This document shows, in pieces, positions 17,901 to 27,307 of a stretch of DNA of 45,717 bases (positions are counted from its first letter, which is position 1; every line of letters begins with the position of its first letter). The notes beneath the pieces are model-generated. The model had not been told where the DNA came from and searched no databases. It was given only the letters and a program-made list of their open reading frames with translations. Made by a program: the position numbers and the translations under genes. Origin of the DNA: Planctomycetota bacterium (GTDB lineage Bacteria > Planctomycetota > Planctomycetia > Pirellulales > Pirellulaceae); the NCBI GenBank assembly GCA_963204965.1, contig CAUJKA010000490.1, positions 1 to 45,717 of the forward strand, given 5' to 3'.

Positions 17901-20900
17901 ATGAACTTCGAACCGGAAACACTCTATCTAACAATCGAACTGCTTGCGACCTGGTGGGTACAGGCTTTAGCATTGATTCTAATTGGACTTTGCACAGCCA
18001 AAATTGTTCGGCCCGCGTCGCAATCCATGGTTTATCGGGTCGCAATCGTGACTGTCTTAATGTGCCCCATCTTTTCCCAGGTCTTAACTTCACTGGGAGT
18101 GCCAACGATAAGACTGCCAATACGCCCCGCGGGATCCAGCAGTTCGCCTGCTGGCCTGATTGCAGGTCAACCGCGCGACTACAAAATCGAAGTCGATTCA
18201 AGTACTGGCTCACGTAACTCAACTGTTCCAGTAGGGGAGACACTTGAATCTAGAGTCTCGAACATTGGCTCTCAATCGCCCGGTTCGCCAATCACATCTC
18301 TGCCGATCGAGACATTTGCAGGGCCACCTGGAACATTGCAGTCCCCCGCGATAGGTACAAGTCCCGTATCCGAGCTGTCGTCCAATTCAACAATTCCATT
18401 TTTGATTTCGCTGGTCGTCGCATGGGCTTGTGGCACTATCGTGATGCTAGCGAAGTTCGTACTAGAATTGCGGAGTGGCCAGTTACTGATAGGTCAATCA
18501 TCGCCAGCGGAACCTACCGCTGTGGCTGAATGCAGTCGAGCAGCCAAGCAATTGGGGATTAGTCGCATTCCCATCGTCCTCGTCAATCCATTTCTTAGTA
18601 GTCCCTGTTTGGTGGGGCATTGGCGACCTGTTGTTTTGCTGCCAGAGGATGTTTCTCGCGATTGTTATGATCAAGTTTTCCTACATGAGCTCGCGCATTT
18701 GCGTCGCGGAGACTGGCTGTGGAACGCACTCGGGCGAATCGCCAGTGCAATACTCTGGCCCCAGCCCCTAATGATGTGGATGCATCGTCAAAGTCAATTG
18801 GTGGCTGAGGAAGTTTGCGACGACTACGTCATTGAACATGGCTGCAGTCGCGAAGGATACTTGCAGCAGTTATTGGAAATCGCGGGAAGATCGTTACCGC
18901 AGCCCGTCCCAAGCAGCGTATCGATGGTTGGCTTTCATAGCAAACTGGGGCGGCGTGCTGTTAGGATACTTGATACCAAGCGACGGTTGTCCACGAGAGT
19001 GGGAAGATTGGTAGCATCCCTTTCCTTTGTAGTCGCGTTTGCGATTACAACTGGAGTTGCTTTGGTTGGATTTGGTCGATCTGATGCCGCAAACGAATCT
19101 GAGGTAGAGACAGCAGCGGAATCTACCGCCAACGCCCAACTTGCATCCGACGAAAATGCAGCAACGACCAACGAGAATCGCCCAGACGATTCGCCGCGCA
19201 CCTACTCCGGCAAAGTTCTCGACTTCAACGGCAATCCAGTTGGTGGAGCGACCGTACTGGCTCTAAACCACAGATTCGATCAATCCACGAATCACCATCG
19301 AGTGACAAAGATCCTAAGCAAAGCAGAATCCACCAGCGATGGCTCCTATTCCATCACGTTCAAACCCGAGGACGGAGACAATTCAGTTAGCGCTGAAAAG
19401 GCGGGCTTGGGTCCCGATCATGTCAAATTTGCGCAGTTGCAACAACTGTTCAAGCAGAACAAATCCGAGCTTCAACTTCAATTGACGCGATTGAAACCAA
19501 TTTCTGGACGTGTGATCGATACTGAAGGCAATCCAGTCTCGGGAGCTACGATTAAGGTAATCGAGGTGATATTGCCGGAAAGCAAGAAGTCGGTAGATGC
19601 GTGGTTATCCAATGCGAAACCAGAACTATTTTCATCGCCCGACAGATTCATGATGATCAGCAACGACCCTCGAGTCACAGGTACGGCTTTCCCAGGTCGC
19701 GCAACCTGGAACGAGCCCATGGAAGGCGGAAAGACTGTAGCAACCAACGCTCAAGGTCAGTTCATGATCGAAGGCATTGGCGAAGACTCACTGATACGAG
19801 TTGAACTATCAGGTACGACCATTGCTCGACGTCAAGCGCTAGTGGTCGCTCGTGACATGAAAACTATCTTGGCTTTCAACTATCGCGTCGACGACAACGA
19901 CTACTCACACTACGGGGCCTCGCCAACTTTGGTAGCCGGCTCGACGCAACCAATACGAGGCCAAATCAAAGATGCACAAACCGGTTCGCCGATTGCCGAC
20001 GCCAAAGTTGTGCTTGCTCGGATCGGAAAATCTATTTGGGTATCGGACTCCATTCGTACCACTACCGACTCGCGGGGAAGCTTTGAGCTATTGGGCGCTC
20101 CACTGGGAGGTCTACATCGCGTGGAGGTACGCCCTGGCCTGAACCAACCCTATTTTGATACAGGCATCGATCTCCCCGCTTCCGCTGACAGTGCGCCGCT
20201 CGAGTGCGTGATTGAACTGACTGAAGCGAAATGGATTCGTGGCCGCATTACCGATGAAGAGGGTAAGCCACTAATTGCCAAGATCAACTATTATCCTTAT
20301 CGAAACAACAAGAATGCCGAACTGTATCGGAACTTTGAACAGCAAATTTCAGGTCAGGTACCCGATGATAATGTGAAATCTGACAGCGATGGCAATTTTC
20401 GAATTAAGGCAATCTCTGGGCAAGGCGTCTTAGCGGCAACCATTGCAGATCACTCACTTCAACCCTCTTTTGTACCAGCCATTCAGGAAGGCCTATTGGA
20501 GCGAATTGGCGGCGAACACATGCCAAAGCTCTTCAACTCTTGGTCGGCAAGTTCCTTTGATGCGATGGTTGAAGTGGATTTTCAATCGAATGCGACTGAC
20601 ATCAAGCAGGACTTAGTGTTTAAACGCGGCTCAATAAGCAAGCTTGTCATTAAACACTCTACTTCACTGGAAAGTGTTGCCGTACTGGGTACGACATTCC
20701 CGCCACGGTTTCAAGAGCTTACACCATTGAAAAATTCTGCGATTGAAGTGGTGGGTATGTATCCAGGCGAAGCTCGTTTGGTTGTCGTTGGCACAACCGA
20801 TCGACAATGGGGAAGATCACTTGTCGTCCAAGGTGATGTTCAAGCGATCGACGTTCAACTGCAACGTAACGCTGTTGTCACAGGACGAGTTGTTGATCAA

Positions 20901-21185
20901 GATTCAAATCCCGTCGCACAGGTACAAGTGAATGTGAGCCCGATTCAAGATCCCGTTCGCGACAATTGGGGGCGCCAGATTTGGAATGCAGTTACAGACT
21001 CAAGTGGAGCATTCAAAGTTCATCTACCAATTGGTGTGAAGTACCGAATTTGGACATACACCACCACCGGACCCAATTTCAACATTTCCGTCCGTCCGGT
21101 TGAAGGCAGTAGTTATGACTTGGGCGATGTGAAGAATGGTACCGATTTATCGGAACAAGCAACAGCTGATATTGCTAAGCCTTAA
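17901..21185 (+). CDS. BlaR1-type M56 membrane metallopeptidase with CPD-reg ectodomain
   Basis: The ATG at 17901 has GAGG 5 nt upstream and is preferred to the GTG at 17883; 1094 residues. Probable membrane segments lie near the N-terminus (about 18-34, 44-62), around 165-190 and at about 370-392. The M56 zinc site is HELAH 262-266 with the distal glutamate near E303 in AEEVCDD. After the last membrane segment come at least five carboxypeptidase-regulatory-like repeats (SGKVLDFNGNPVGGATV; SGRVIDTEGNPVSGATI; RGQIKDAQTGSPIADAKV; RGRITDEEGKPL; TGRVVDQDSNPV). BlaR1 carries a penicillin-binding sensor in this position; none is present here, so the signal is unlikely to be a beta-lactam (inference). 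It lies directly after the BlaI gene. Confidence 0.92.
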   Translation: MNFEPETLYLTIELLATWWVQALALILIGLCTAKIVRPASQSMVYRVAIVTVLMCPIFSQVLTSLGVPTIRLPIRPAGSSSSPAGLIAGQPRDYKIEVDSSTGSRNSTVPVGETLESRVSNIGSQSPGSPITSLPIETFAGPPGTLQSPAIGTSPVSELSSNSTIPFLISLVVAWACGTIVMLAKFVLELRSGQLLIGQSSPAEPTAVAECSRAAKQLGISRIPIVLVNPFLSSPCLVGHWRPVVLLPEDVSRDCYDQVFLHELAHLRRGDWLWNALGRIASAILWPQPLMMWMHRQSQLVAEEVCDDYVIEHGCSREGYLQQLLEIAGRSLPQPVPSSVSMVGFHSKLGRRAVRILDTKRRLSTRVGRLVASLSFVVAFAITTGVALVGFGRSDAANESEVETAAESTANAQLASDENAATTNENRPDDSPRTYSGKVLDFNGNPVGGATVLALNHRFDQSTNHHRVTKILSKAESTSDGSYSITFKPEDGDNSVSAEKAGLGPDHVKFAQLQQLFKQNKSELQLQLTRLKPISGRVIDTEGNPVSGATIKVIEVILPESKKSVDAWLSNAKPELFSSPDRFMMISNDPRVTGTAFPGRATWNEPMEGGKTVATNAQGQFMIEGIGEDSLIRVELSGTTIARRQALVVARDMKTILAFNYRVDDNDYSHYGASPTLVAGSTQPIRGQIKDAQTGSPIADAKVVLARIGKSIWVSDSIRTTTDSRGSFELLGAPLGGLHRVEVRPGLNQPYFDTGIDLPASADSAPLECVIELTEAKWIRGRITDEEGKPLIAKINYYPYRNNKNAELYRNFEQQISGQVPDDNVKSDSDGNFRIKAISGQGVLAATIADHSLQPSFVPAIQEGLLERIGGEHMPKLFNSWSASSFDAMVEVDFQSNATDIKQDLVFKRGSISKLVIKHSTSLESVAVLGTTFPPRFQELTPLKNSAIEVVGMYPGEARLVVVGTTDRQWGRSLVVQGDVQAIDVQLQRNAVVTGRVVDQDSNPVAQVQVNVSPIQDPVRDNWGRQIWNAVTDSSGAFKVHLPIGVKYRIWTYTTTGPNFNISVRPVEGSSYDLGDVKNGTDLSEQATADIAKP

Positions 21186-21277
21186 ATTTTACTTCAGTGG
21201 ATTCATGGTTTGTGCGGCAGCCGCTCCAACTTGGGCGGCTCGGCATGCAGCATTTTTTCCATGTTCGGAGTTTACTT

Positions 21278-22624
21278 GTGAGTAACCATTGGAAAATCTA
21301 CCAGCCATCGACTTCGTTGCCCTGGAATGTTAATCGCGTCAGGCACTTGCATCGTCGAGCTGGCTTGGGGGTTACTCTAGAAGAGTTGGACCGAGACCTT
21401 GCGGCAGGCCCTGTGATCAGTATTGATCGCGTGTTGCAGGGAACGTCTCGCAGCCAATTCACTCGGGATAACTTCGAAGAGATGTCGCAGGTGTTGGCCG
21501 AAGCAGCCACGCGTAGCGATGATGAAGTTCGATTGAAGGCATGGTGGATCTTTCGCTTGCTTTGGACGCCTGATCCATTGCTAGAACGCCTGACCTTGAT
21601 GTGGCACAATCATTTCGCCACCAGCAACGCAAAGGTTGGCAATCTACAGTTATTGCTTCGTCAAAACCAACTCTTTCGCCAATTCGCACGTGACAAATTT
21701 CAAAGATTGTTGCAAGCTGTACTGCTCGATCCGGCGATGTTGATTTGGCTTGACTCCAATTCGAATCGACAGGGACACCCCAACGAAAACCTAGCGAGAG
21801 AACTTATGGAGTTGTTCACATTGGGAGTTGGAAACTACAGCGAGCAAGATGTAAAGCAGGCGGCGCAAGCACTTACCGGCTGGTCGGTCAAGGATTCTCA
21901 GGCTAGATTCCGTACTGAACATTTCGATTCAGCGGATAAGACCGTCTTGAATGTGACTCAGTCATTCGACTCTGCTACGCTAGCCGACCACCTCCTCAAT
22001 CAGCCTGCGACCGCGCAACGATTAGCGTGGCGATTGTGCGATACTTTCATGGGAGAAGGTGTTGTCAGTCAGCCAGCAATTCGAGAACTAGCCGAAGTTT
22101 TAGCGGCTAGCCAATTGGACATTGGTCGTGCTGTTGAGACCATTCTGAAGTCCGAACTGTTCTTTTCGGAAGCCAACATATCCAGTCGAATCTCGAGCCC
22201 TGTTGAATTCGTCGTCGGAAATTTGCGATCCTTGGAACTCTTGGATCGACCTCCAAGCACGATGGTACTGGCCCGTTGGTGTAGCCTGCTTGGACAAGAT
22301 CTATTTCGACCTCCGAATGTCGGAGGTTGGGCTGGAGGTCGCGATTGGCTGAACGCCCGTACGATTGTTGGTCGAGCAAACTTTGCCGCTGCGTTAGTTG
22401 CAGGAGAGTTGCATACTCCGATTGAAACGCCCGACCTTAAGCAATTTTGCAATAGACTGACAAACTCTAAAAGCGTGCCTGCAAAGTCTGGCTCTCTAAA
22501 GAACCTGCTAGGTCGGCATCTGTTGAGCACTCCACTTCCAGTGGAGCAAGAGGCTTTGCTGTCGGACCAGCCGTCCGAGTTGATTGGTCAATTGCTGAGC
22601 TTACCGGAGGCCTGCTTGTGTTAG
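21278..22624 (+). CDS. DUF1800 family protein
   Basis: I prefer the GTG at 21278 because GGAG (21267-21270) is 7 nt upstream and the protein then begins just before the conserved PWNVNRVRHLHRRAGLG block; the frame can be extended to 21197. 448 residues. Other DUF1800 hallmarks: LTLMWHNHFATSN, NENLARELMELFTLGVGNYS, QAAQALTGW and the C-terminal PPNVGGWAGGRDWLNART. No signal peptide is seen. In planctomycetes DUF1800 genes usually pair with DUF1501 genes, as here (next gene 123 bp downstream); the function is unknown. Confidence 0.9.
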   Translation: MSNHWKIYQPSTSLPWNVNRVRHLHRRAGLGVTLEELDRDLAAGPVISIDRVLQGTSRSQFTRDNFEEMSQVLAEAATRSDDEVRLKAWWIFRLLWTPDPLLERLTLMWHNHFATSNAKVGNLQLLLRQNQLFRQFARDKFQRLLQAVLLDPAMLIWLDSNSNRQGHPNENLARELMELFTLGVGNYSEQDVKQAAQALTGWSVKDSQARFRTEHFDSADKTVLNVTQSFDSATLADHLLNQPATAQRLAWRLCDTFMGEGVVSQPAIRELAEVLAASQLDIGRAVETILKSELFFSEANISSRISSPVEFVVGNLRSLELLDRPPSTMVLARWCSLLGQDLFRPPNVGGWAGGRDWLNARTIVGRANFAAALVAGELHTPIETPDLKQFCNRLTNSKSVPAKSGSLKNLLGRHLLSTPLPVEQEALLSDQPSELIGQLLSLPEACLC

Positions 22625-22747
22625 CCCTATCGGCTGGTGTAGTTGCCTAACGCAGATGAGTTCACATCGATCAACTATGTGGCCTTATCAGAACTTTGAT
22701 GAGTCACCGTCAGAAAAGTAAACCTTAAGTTTAGAAGGGCGATAGCC

Positions 22748-23938
22748 ATGTTCGATCGACGCAAATTCATCCGGTCATCTGCGATGATATCACTTGCTCC
22801 TGTCGTGCCAAGTTTTTTGGCTGGCCTAGCACAAGCGACCGAGAGTGCCCGAGGCGACGAGCGAATCTTGGTGGTGATTCAATTGGATGGCGGTAACGAT
22901 GGAATCAACACAGTTGTTCCACTGGCTGACGAAGGCTATAAACAACACCGCCGTGAATTGCGATTGCCAGATTCCGAGCTTATCAAGATTACTAGCGATT
23001 TTGCATTAAACTCAAACCTGCGCAGCGTCGGTCAACTTTGGGAACAAGATAGGCTTTCGATAGTACACGGTGTGGGCTATCCCAACCCGAATCGATCTCA
23101 CTTCGAAAGCATGAAATTTTGGCATGTAGGCAGCAACCAACAGGAACAAGTTGAACAGGGTAATGGTTGGATTGGTGATTCTTTTGGAACTAGGCCCGTG
23201 CGATTAGGCGCACCCCATGCGGTAAACGTCGGCGACGAATCGATGCCTTTGTCGCTCCACGGTCGACGATGCATTGTGACGTCCATTTCTAACCCCGCCG
23301 ACATGCGATTGAGAGCATCGACCGTTGACTTGTCGGAGAGAGATCAATCTTCCAACGCAACAGGATTGAACCAGTTCGTAAACAAAGTTGTTACCCAGGC
23401 CTATACTTCGTCGCGACAGATTTCAGAGCTCACTACGCAAGACAGTTCGGCTGGGTATCCAGCGAGCCGATTAGCCAATCGATTGAAACTGATTAGCGGC
23501 ATGATCAAATCGGACTTAGGGGCTCAAGTCTACTACACACTACAGCCAGGTTACGACACACACGCTGGCCAATTGGCTACGCACGGAGATTTGTTAGGCG
23601 AGCTTTCGAGTTCACTTAAGGCGTTTATGGATGATCTTCGGCAAGCTGGACTGGAAGACCAAGTTCTGGTGTTGTGTTTCAGCGAGTTTGGGCGACGCGT
23701 GGCAGAGAACGATTCTCTGGGGACAGATCACGGTACGGCCGGACCGGTCTTCCTCGCTGGTACTCGACTCGCGCAGCGCAGTTACGGCGTGATGCCATCG
23801 TTGACAGATTTGGACGATGGTGACCTAAAGTTCCACGTCGATTTTCGTCACATCTACGCAAGCTTGCTCACCGACTGGCTCGGGTTGCGATTACCTACTT
23901 GGTTAGAAGGCTATCGTTTAGATAACTTGCTGGCCTAA
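22748..23938 (+). CDS. DUF1501 family protein with twin-arginine signal
   Basis: 396 residues, full length for the family. The N-terminus has a twin-arginine-like signal (DRRKFIRSS, then a hydrophobic stretch to about residue 28), so Tat export is likely. DUF1501 features: VVIQLDGGNDGINTVVP, NPNRSHFESMKFWH, YDTHAGQ, FSEFGRRVAEN and TDHGTAGPVF, which resemble the alkaline-phosphatase/sulfatase-like superfamily. AAGGG lies about 9 nt upstream of the ATG. It pairs with the DUF1800 gene and ends the plus-strand block; a convergent kinase follows. Confidence 0.93.
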   Translation: MFDRRKFIRSSAMISLAPVVPSFLAGLAQATESARGDERILVVIQLDGGNDGINTVVPLADEGYKQHRRELRLPDSELIKITSDFALNSNLRSVGQLWEQDRLSIVHGVGYPNPNRSHFESMKFWHVGSNQQEQVEQGNGWIGDSFGTRPVRLGAPHAVNVGDESMPLSLHGRRCIVTSISNPADMRLRASTVDLSERDQSSNATGLNQFVNKVVTQAYTSSRQISELTTQDSSAGYPASRLANRLKLISGMIKSDLGAQVYYTLQPGYDTHAGQLATHGDLLGELSSSLKAFMDDLRQAGLEDQVLVLCFSEFGRRVAENDSLGTDHGTAGPVFLAGTRLAQRSYGVMPSLTDLDDGDLKFHVDFRHIYASLLTDWLGLRLPTWLEGYRLDNLLA

Positions 23939-23953
23939 AGTGTCAAATTGTAG

Positions 23954-23992
23954 GCCGTAACGAGCCCCGCACAGTTACGGCAGTTTCTTCTA
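23954..23992 (+). terminator. candidate terminator between convergent genes
   Basis: A perfect 8-bp stem GCCGTAAC/GTTACGGC (23954-23961 with 23974-23981) is followed by AGTTTCTTCTAT. A second, competing stem, GTAGGCC (23950-23956) with GGCCTAC (23994-24000), encloses it. It begins 16 bp after the DUF1501 stop and sits in the 129-bp convergent gap, so it may serve both strands. Confidence 0.5.
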
Positions 23993-24067
23993 TGGCCTAC
24001 AGAAACAACGGTAACTCCTCGCCGTTTTGCAACTTAACTTTCCCGTGTTAGAGATGCCAGTGTTGAT

Positions 24068-26386
24068 TTACTTGGCTCGACGAAATACTCGCAACTCAAT
24101 TTCTGGAAGACTTGGTTGATTGGCTAACATTCCGGAGACGATTCGCAACTCATCGGCTTTTAGATGGTAGATAAAGGTGCCGCCTACTTCGGCACTGCTA
24201 TCGAGGTAGGTGGTTAAGACTTTTGTACCTCCGCTTCTTGAAAGGTCGAACCGACCTGATCGACCTCGTATCACTCGATCATTGTCGTCAACCCATTGTG
24301 TCTTGTTGTCATTGCCAGAAAATTCGACTCGCATGCGTTCGGCTAGCTTTCCTTCTCGCCACAGCTCACAGTGCCATTCGCCTTGCAGGAGTTTGAAATC
24401 GCTGGCTAGCTCCGAATCATCTTGACTGAGGGTACTTGAGTCCAAACGCCCAGTATCGATGATCGATTGAAGGCTCGACAATAAGCTTGAGCGTACTTTG
24501 CCAGAATTCATCAGGCTATCGAGTGCGGAGCGAAGTCGCTTTAAATCTGCTTGAGACGGTGGAGATGGATGTGTCTTTTGCAAGGCTACGTAGCTCTCCA
24601 ACTGAGAGACGGATTCTTCAACGCGTCCAGCGCGAACTAACGCTGCTGAATATTGCGGAAGAAGCAGAATTGTTCGAGTTTGATCTTCCGAAGAGGAAAA
24701 ACCTCGTAACAAATCTCCGTAAAGGTCGGCAGATAACGATGGACTGTCACCGCTCGCTTCCAGCAGCTGAATGCGAAGATTGCAAAGAGCCAAAAAGGTA
24801 GGATCGGCAACTCCCAAGTCACTTTTGGCTCGGTCATAGATGTCGGCCGTAAGTTGGAGTGCGGATCTTAGCTGCTGATGTTGAGCTAGCCAACCGGCAT
24901 GCCACACAGTGTATTGTGACTGACTCAAAACGGCTTGTGACTCCTTGCCACTGTCTTTGAGATCTTCAATCTCTGCAAGCCAACCATCGGCGAGTCGTCT
25001 CGCTTCGGATTCTGGCAGAAGCATTGAAGCACCGGCGGCCGTTGCCGCGCGAATCGCTTGCCGTTCGCGTGATTCTGCTTGTGCCTTTAGCTCGAACGCA
25101 GTCTTCGCAGCATAACCAGTGGCGACAATTCCGATCAGCAGTGTTACAAGCACTGAGGTTGAGGCAAGAAGCAAGCCTCGATTACGTCTCGCGAACTTGC
25201 GAAACAAGTAGCTACGACTTGGCGGCGTTGCTTCAACGGGCTCATCATTGAGGTATCGCTCGATATCGGCCGCAAGCTGAGTAGCGGTAGGATACCTTCG
25301 GCTACGATCCTTATCGATTGCCTTCAATACGATCCAATCCAATTCACCACGCAGCGAGTCGCTCCACAGCGATTTATCCTTTATTGAAATGGCTGCCCCT
25401 TGAGAAACATCGGCGTGAAGCGAGGACACCAAAACTGACGGCCTGGAGGGTTCTTCCTCAAGGATCATTCGCTGAACTTCCGCCCAAGCGGCCGTCGATA
25501 ACCGTTTGGGGTCAATCGGCGTGCGTCCTGTAAGCAATTCATACAACAGCACACCCAACGAATAGATGTCGGTTCTCGTGTCGACGTCTACGCCGGATTG
25601 CTCGGCTTGTTCGGGACTCATGTATAGCGGCGTACCCAGCAGTTGTCGAAACTCAGTAAACAGAGTTTTGTCAGTGAGCGGTCCGCTGGTTGCTTTCGCA
25701 ATCCCAAAATCGATCACTTTCACAACAGGCTTGTCATCGCAAACTGTTACCAGCACATTGCTTGGTTTGATATCGCGATGAATGATGCCTTTTTGATGAG
25801 CATGCTCGATGGCACTGCAGACATCTTGGAAGAGTTGCAATCGCTCGCGGAGAGCTACTCGTCGTTGATCACAAAACTTAGTAATGGGTTCGCCGCGAAC
25901 CAATTCCAAGACGAAGAAAGGTCGTCCTGACAATGCGGTGCCCGCATCGATGACACGGGCAAGGTTGGGATGATCCATGACTGCCAACGCTTGCCGCTCA
26001 GATTCGAATCTCGCGATGACTTGCTTGGTGTCCATACCAGCCTTGATGATCTTTAGTGCGACTCGACGGCGGATGGGAGCGTCTTGTTGAGCCATATAGA
26101 CGGTACCAAATCCACCTTCACCGATCTGCTCTAACAGCTTGTAAGGGCCAATAGTGATGCCAGGCTGCTCCAATCCCGAGTTGTGAACGGCCGTCTCGTC
26201 AAGCCACGGAGATTCACCGGCGGAGTGATTAAGGAATTGCCCAGCCCGCTGATGCGCAGCCAGCAAACTGCGGACGTCTGCCAAAAGCAAGCTATCGTTT
26301 CCACATAGCCGCAACAACTCGGACTCAAGTTCCTGGCCGCTCAGATCGGAGATTTTTTCAAAGATCTCGGACGGACGATAACTCAT
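24068..26386 (-). CDS. membrane Ser/Thr protein kinase with C-terminal LQGEW domain
   Basis: 772 residues. An N-terminal helical region of about 75 residues has no HxxxCxxC finger, unlike the other three kinases. Kinase domain about 80-380: GEGGFG loop, K112, HRD 203-205, DFG 226-228, GTPLYMSPEQ. One membrane segment is at about 405-427, then a charged helix and TPR-like helical repeats (about 430-650). It ends with a TIGR03067-like domain from LQGEWHCELW (about 667-772). Its start overlaps the stop of the small membrane-protein gene by 4 bp (ATGA). It belongs to the kinase type found beside TIGR02999-like sigma factors, and the broken sigma gene upstream is of that type. Confidence 0.92.
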   Translation of the reverse strand: MSYRPSEIFEKISDLSGQELESELLRLCGNDSLLLADVRSLLAAHQRAGQFLNHSAGESPWLDETAVHNSGLEQPGITIGPYKLLEQIGEGGFGTVYMAQQDAPIRRRVALKIIKAGMDTKQVIARFESERQALAVMDHPNLARVIDAGTALSGRPFFVLELVRGEPITKFCDQRRVALRERLQLFQDVCSAIEHAHQKGIIHRDIKPSNVLVTVCDDKPVVKVIDFGIAKATSGPLTDKTLFTEFRQLLGTPLYMSPEQAEQSGVDVDTRTDIYSLGVLLYELLTGRTPIDPKRLSTAAWAEVQRMILEEEPSRPSVLVSSLHADVSQGAAISIKDKSLWSDSLRGELDWIVLKAIDKDRSRRYPTATQLAADIERYLNDEPVEATPPSRSYLFRKFARRNRGLLLASTSVLVTLLIGIVATGYAAKTAFELKAQAESRERQAIRAATAAGASMLLPESEARRLADGWLAEIEDLKDSGKESQAVLSQSQYTVWHAGWLAQHQQLRSALQLTADIYDRAKSDLGVADPTFLALCNLRIQLLEASGDSPSLSADLYGDLLRGFSSSEDQTRTILLLPQYSAALVRAGRVEESVSQLESYVALQKTHPSPPSQADLKRLRSALDSLMNSGKVRSSLLSSLQSIIDTGRLDSSTLSQDDSELASDFKLLQGEWHCELWREGKLAERMRVEFSGNDNKTQWVDDNDRVIRGRSGRFDLSRSGGTKVLTTYLDSSAEVGGTFIYHLKADELRIVSGMLANQPSLPEIELRVFRRAK

Positions 26387-26610
26387 TTCGCCTCAACGTC
26401 GTTCTGGGAAGAACTGTTTGCGGATTTTAGTAGCGCACCAAACATCCGAGTTGATACACCTGCAAGCATTAGCTGAAGCATGGGCATCAAGATATCAAAA
26501 ATCTTGGGATCTTTGCTGGAAAAGGCACGAGAGATAATCGGCAACAAGATGGCAAACACCCAAAGAGCCATGTTCGTTATTTGCACTTTTCGCAATTGTT
26601 TTTCGATCAT
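26383..26610 (-). CDS. small membrane protein between sigma remnant and kinase
   Basis: 75 residues. AAGGAG (26618-26623 on the complement) stands 7 nt before the ATG, and the stop overlaps the kinase start by 4 bp, so it is very likely translated and coupled. One or two hydrophobic segments are seen: about 13-29 (MALWVFAILLPIISRAF) and about 41-62 (LMPMLQLMLAGVSTRMFGAL). The tail is polar and cytoplasmic-looking. I do not recognise a family. Its position suggests a partner of the kinase, for example a membrane adaptor, but that is inference. Confidence 0.7.
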   Translation of the reverse strand: MIEKQLRKVQITNMALWVFAILLPIISRAFSSKDPKIFDILMPMLQLMLAGVSTRMFGALLKSANSSSQNDVEAK

Positions 26611-26649
26611 CCCGATGCTCCTTAGTCATGAAACGGAGGTTGTGCCTGA

Positions 26650-26676
26650 CCACCGCTTGGCAGCAGGTGGCTACGG
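26650..26676. repeat. fifth GTAGCCAC-type palindromic unit
   Basis: CCACCGCTTGGCAGCAGGTGGCTACGG is a degenerate copy of the units at 4242-4381. It lies 3 bp beyond the stop of the sigma pseudogene and upstream of the small membrane-protein gene. It can fold into an imperfect hairpin. Confidence 0.5.
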
Positions 26677-26678
26677 TA

Positions 26679-27258
26679 TTAAGTCGAATCGTCCGCCAGT
26701 TCACGGAATAACCAAGCTCTGGCGAATTGCCACCGTCGATCAACGGTGCGTGGTGCAATTTCAAGTAGCTCGGCAATCTGATCAATGCTCAATCCGGCGA
26801 AGAACCGCAGCCGAACAACTCGACCGACTTCAGGCTCCTGTTGCTCTAAGCGACAAAGGGCTTCATCGAGCGCCAGAATTTCGTCGGAATTTTCTAGGGC
26901 TGCAACATCAGCTAGATTCACAGCTTCGCGGGCTCGTTTCCCCCCTCTTTTTTGGCGACCCTTGGCTTTTGCATGATCGATTGGCGGCTGCTGCGAAGAA
27001 ATGAGCTTCGCCAGACCAAGGCGTACTGCGTGGTCCGACTAGTTTTAAGAAGGCCTCGTGCACGAGGGCAGTCGGTTGAAGCGTATGATCGGGTCTCTCA
27101 AGCTTCATTCGCTGAGCGGCGATTGCGCGAAGCTGGCCATAGACCAAGGGAAGAAGATCCTCAGAAGCTTGGTGGTTGCCCTCTGCTGCTGCGAGCATAA
27201 GTCGAGTTGCGTCAAATTGGTTTTCTGGATTACTGCTCATGCCTCCCATTTTAGCCAT
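26679..27258 (-). pseudogene. frameshifted ECF sigma factor (TIGR02999-like)
   Basis: Two overlapping frames make one sigma factor. The N-terminal part (27258 to about 26984) gives region 2 (LLPLVYGQLRAIAAQRM, then ALVHEAFLKLVG, then GEAHFFAAAA). It then leaves frame and stops at 26908. The other frame continues with IDHAKAKGRQKRGGKRAREA and region 4 (LDEALCRLEQQEPEVGRVV, FFAGLSIDQIAELL) to 26679. Family members normally read roughly FFAxAAxAMRRILVDHAR here, so about seven residues (around 20 nt) are missing at about 26980-26984, which both deletes region-2 residues and shifts the frame. A sequencing or assembly error is the main alternative. No good ribosome binding site precedes the ATG; the gene starts 49 bp after the preceding kinase. 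Confidence 0.85.
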
Positions 27259-27307
27259 GAAACTCGGAGGCTATCCCCTGCCCGACTCGCTCGGAATTCC
27301 GTTTTCT

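Noticed and set aside
26908..26984. Programmed frameshift to make the broken sigma factor
   Set aside because: The A and G runs present do not lie where the frames must switch, and conserved residues are missing as well, so a deletion explains it better.
26480..27004. 174-codon plus-strand frame across the sigma remnant
   Set aside because: It covers the small membrane gene and sigma remnant in antisense; the minus-strand frames carry recognisable sigma motifs and a ribosome binding site.
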